NCBI GenBank assembly: GCA_031423015.1
Contig: JANPER010000221.1
Coordinates: 17,290 to 81,289, forward strand
Reading direction: 5' to 3'
DNA: 64,000 bases
Source of the DNA: DATGPD01 sp031423015
GTDB lineage: Bacteria; Planctomycetota; UBA1135; UBA2386
Part shown: positions 63,039 to 64,000 of the stretch, one piece after another
Layout of the letters: every line of letters starts with the position of its first letter
How positions within the stretch are numbered: the stretch's first letter is position 1
Program-made: the position numbers and the translations under genes
The notes under the pieces: generated by a model
The model's input: only the letters and a program-made list of their open reading frames with translations
Told to the model about the DNA's origin: nothing
The model's database searches: none

Positions 63039-63849
63039 CTCAGGTCTCGGTCTGTTGTCGCCGACGCGCTCGATCCCAGCTGCTGGCGGCGCAACGCAGT
63101 TCCTGCGCGCCAGCCATCAGCTCGAGCCCGCGGTCATCATCGCCGCGGCGGTCGGCGTCATCGGCTTTGTCGCGGGACCGGGCTATCACCTGGTCGACAC
63201 GGTGATCTGCGATCCGTTGATCTGTCGCCTTCCCGCCAAGGACGACGAGAACTAACGGGTGGGGCACTTGTTCCGACGCGTTCCTGACGGTTACCTGCAG
63301 TCGGTGTTTGCCGGCGACAACCAGATCCGGTCGCCAGCCCTCGCCCGCTACTACGACGCGCTGTCGCAGCTCACCCGCGGCGAGATCTTCACCCGCGAGC
63401 GCCTGGTCGCGATTTGGCGTTTTGCGCGCGGGCGCTACGACCACCTGCTGCGCCAGTATGCCGAGGGTGAGTATCGCGTGCCGATGCCCCGACAGGTCAA
63501 CGTCGCCGACCTGCGAACCACGCCAGATCAGACACCCTGGCACGACGCGCGATGTGTTGGCGTGTACGACGGCGGGGTCGAGATCGACCTGGGGGCCGTG
63601 TCACACGCCGCCAGCTTCAAGATCAGTTTGCATAGTCAGGCGCACTACGTGGTTGAGATGCGGCTTGGCGGCACCACGGTCGGCACGCGCCACGTGTTCA
63701 CCAACTTAGCCATGCGCTATGGCATGGGAACCAACCTCGTCGACGTTCCCCAGTCGGCGCGCGACGCCGGCTTCGATCGTGTCTTCGTACGCTGCGACTT
63801 CGCTTCGTCCATCGACCACGTCGCGGCACTCGGGCACATTGAGTTCTAG

Positions 63850-64000
63850 CGGGAGAGCAACTGTGTCCTTCCGGCAAGCGTGTCTGACTCGCGCTGATGC
63901 GATCGCTAGGTTCGGCGGCTCCAAACGAACGACCAGGAGCACAACCGATGCAATTGCAAGCAACCCCACCAGTCGCGACGACGAAAGGCCTGACTGAGGC
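63850..64000. other. Window end, no supported gene
   Basis: A possible plus-strand frame from GTG 63863 and a minus-strand frame beginning at 63969 with a hydrophobic start (GLLAIASVVLLVV) both run over this segment. The minus-strand frame could be the front of a gene starting beyond or near the window edge, but it runs antisense to the glycosyltransferase end. I cannot support either. Confidence 0.3.

Larger units (their letters stand above)
61714..63849 (+). pseudogene. GT-C type membrane glycosyltransferase, interrupted
   Basis: The N-terminal part (61714-62868) is a GT-C membrane protein with DDAYITLRVVENLADGHGLR as its active loop and ten or so helices, ending ERSVYYSARQS. After about 170 bp that include two palindromic elements, the same frame resumes with IIAAAVGVIGFVAGPGYHLV followed by DTVICDPLICRLPAK, then an in-frame TAA at 63253, and goes on VGHLFRRVPDGYLQSVFAG to 63849. 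These three pieces match, in order, the parts of a single arabinofuranosyl/mannosyltransferase-like family. The element insertion and the TAA together disable the C-terminal domain, unless the N-terminal part alone works. Confidence 0.75.

Noticed and set aside
63706..63969. 87-codon minus-strand ORF with hydrophobic N-terminus at the window end
   Set aside because: It runs antisense to the glycosyltransferase C-terminus; without the sequence beyond 64000 it cannot be supported.

Overview
This is a very GC-rich, gene-dense bacterial window of about 60 genes on both strands, with many 4-8 nt start/stop overlaps. I see no tRNA, rRNA, CRISPR array, transposase or prophage. The content points to the phylum Planctomycetota, probably an uncultivated lineage. 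The reasons are large secreted repeat proteins (SBBP, ELWxxDGT, Kelch, VCBS) that share one type of C-terminal domain, many DUF families common in planctomycetes (DUF547, DUF2911, DUF3500, DUF4058), an ECF sigma/anti-sigma pair followed by a CHAT protein, and bS21 with a long C-terminal tail. The phylum call is inference.

Layout. 0-6 kb: a small unknown gene, a frameshifted PLP decarboxylase, a radical SAM protein overlapping a nucleoside-hydrolase-like gene, and a DUF547 lipoprotein coupled to a MauE/DoxX-like membrane protein. 6-10 kb, minus strand: esterase, Nudix, AhpD-like, DUF2911, a 46-codon ORF and aroB. 10-19 kb: folC and a coupled unknown gene, then a block of secreted repeat proteins with two truncated relatives. 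19-31 kb: housekeeping and envelope genes (DUF2752, rsgA, gluQ, alkaline phosphatase, DUF3500, a TrmH-type methylase, rarA, DUF72, a lipoprotein and a thioredoxin-fold protein). 31-36 kb: a Gln-rich secreted protein interrupted by an in-frame TGA, a palindrome cluster, recD2, rpsU and an RluD-type pseudouridine synthase. 36-42.6 kb: a 12-unit Kelch protein, two tiny minus-strand genes, a large membrane protein, a FIST protein and a carbohydrate-binding-like secreted protein. 42.7-48.8 kb: addA/addB-type helicase-nuclease genes. 48.8-53.5 kb: ECF sigma, membrane anti-sigma candidate, DUF4058 and TPR-CHAT. 53.5-58 kb: VCBS protein, endonuclease III, thioredoxin-fold protein and 2OG-Fe(II) oxygenase. 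58.4-63.8 kb: a four-gene overlapping glycosyltransferase operon (GT2, GT39/ArnT-like, GT9, GT-C) whose last gene is broken by palindromic elements.

How the genes may work together. The glycosyltransferases probably build or modify a lipid-linked surface glycan. AddAB and RecD2 serve recombinational repair with RarA and endonuclease III. The sigma/anti-sigma/DUF4058/CHAT cluster looks like a signalling module in which a membrane-anchored caspase-like protease could act with an ECF regulator; that link is inference. The items most worth a second look are the in-frame TGA with a hairpin just downstream (31446), the sigma/CHAT module, the C-terminal domain shared by otherwise unrelated repeat proteins, and the palindromic elements inside the last glycosyltransferase gene.
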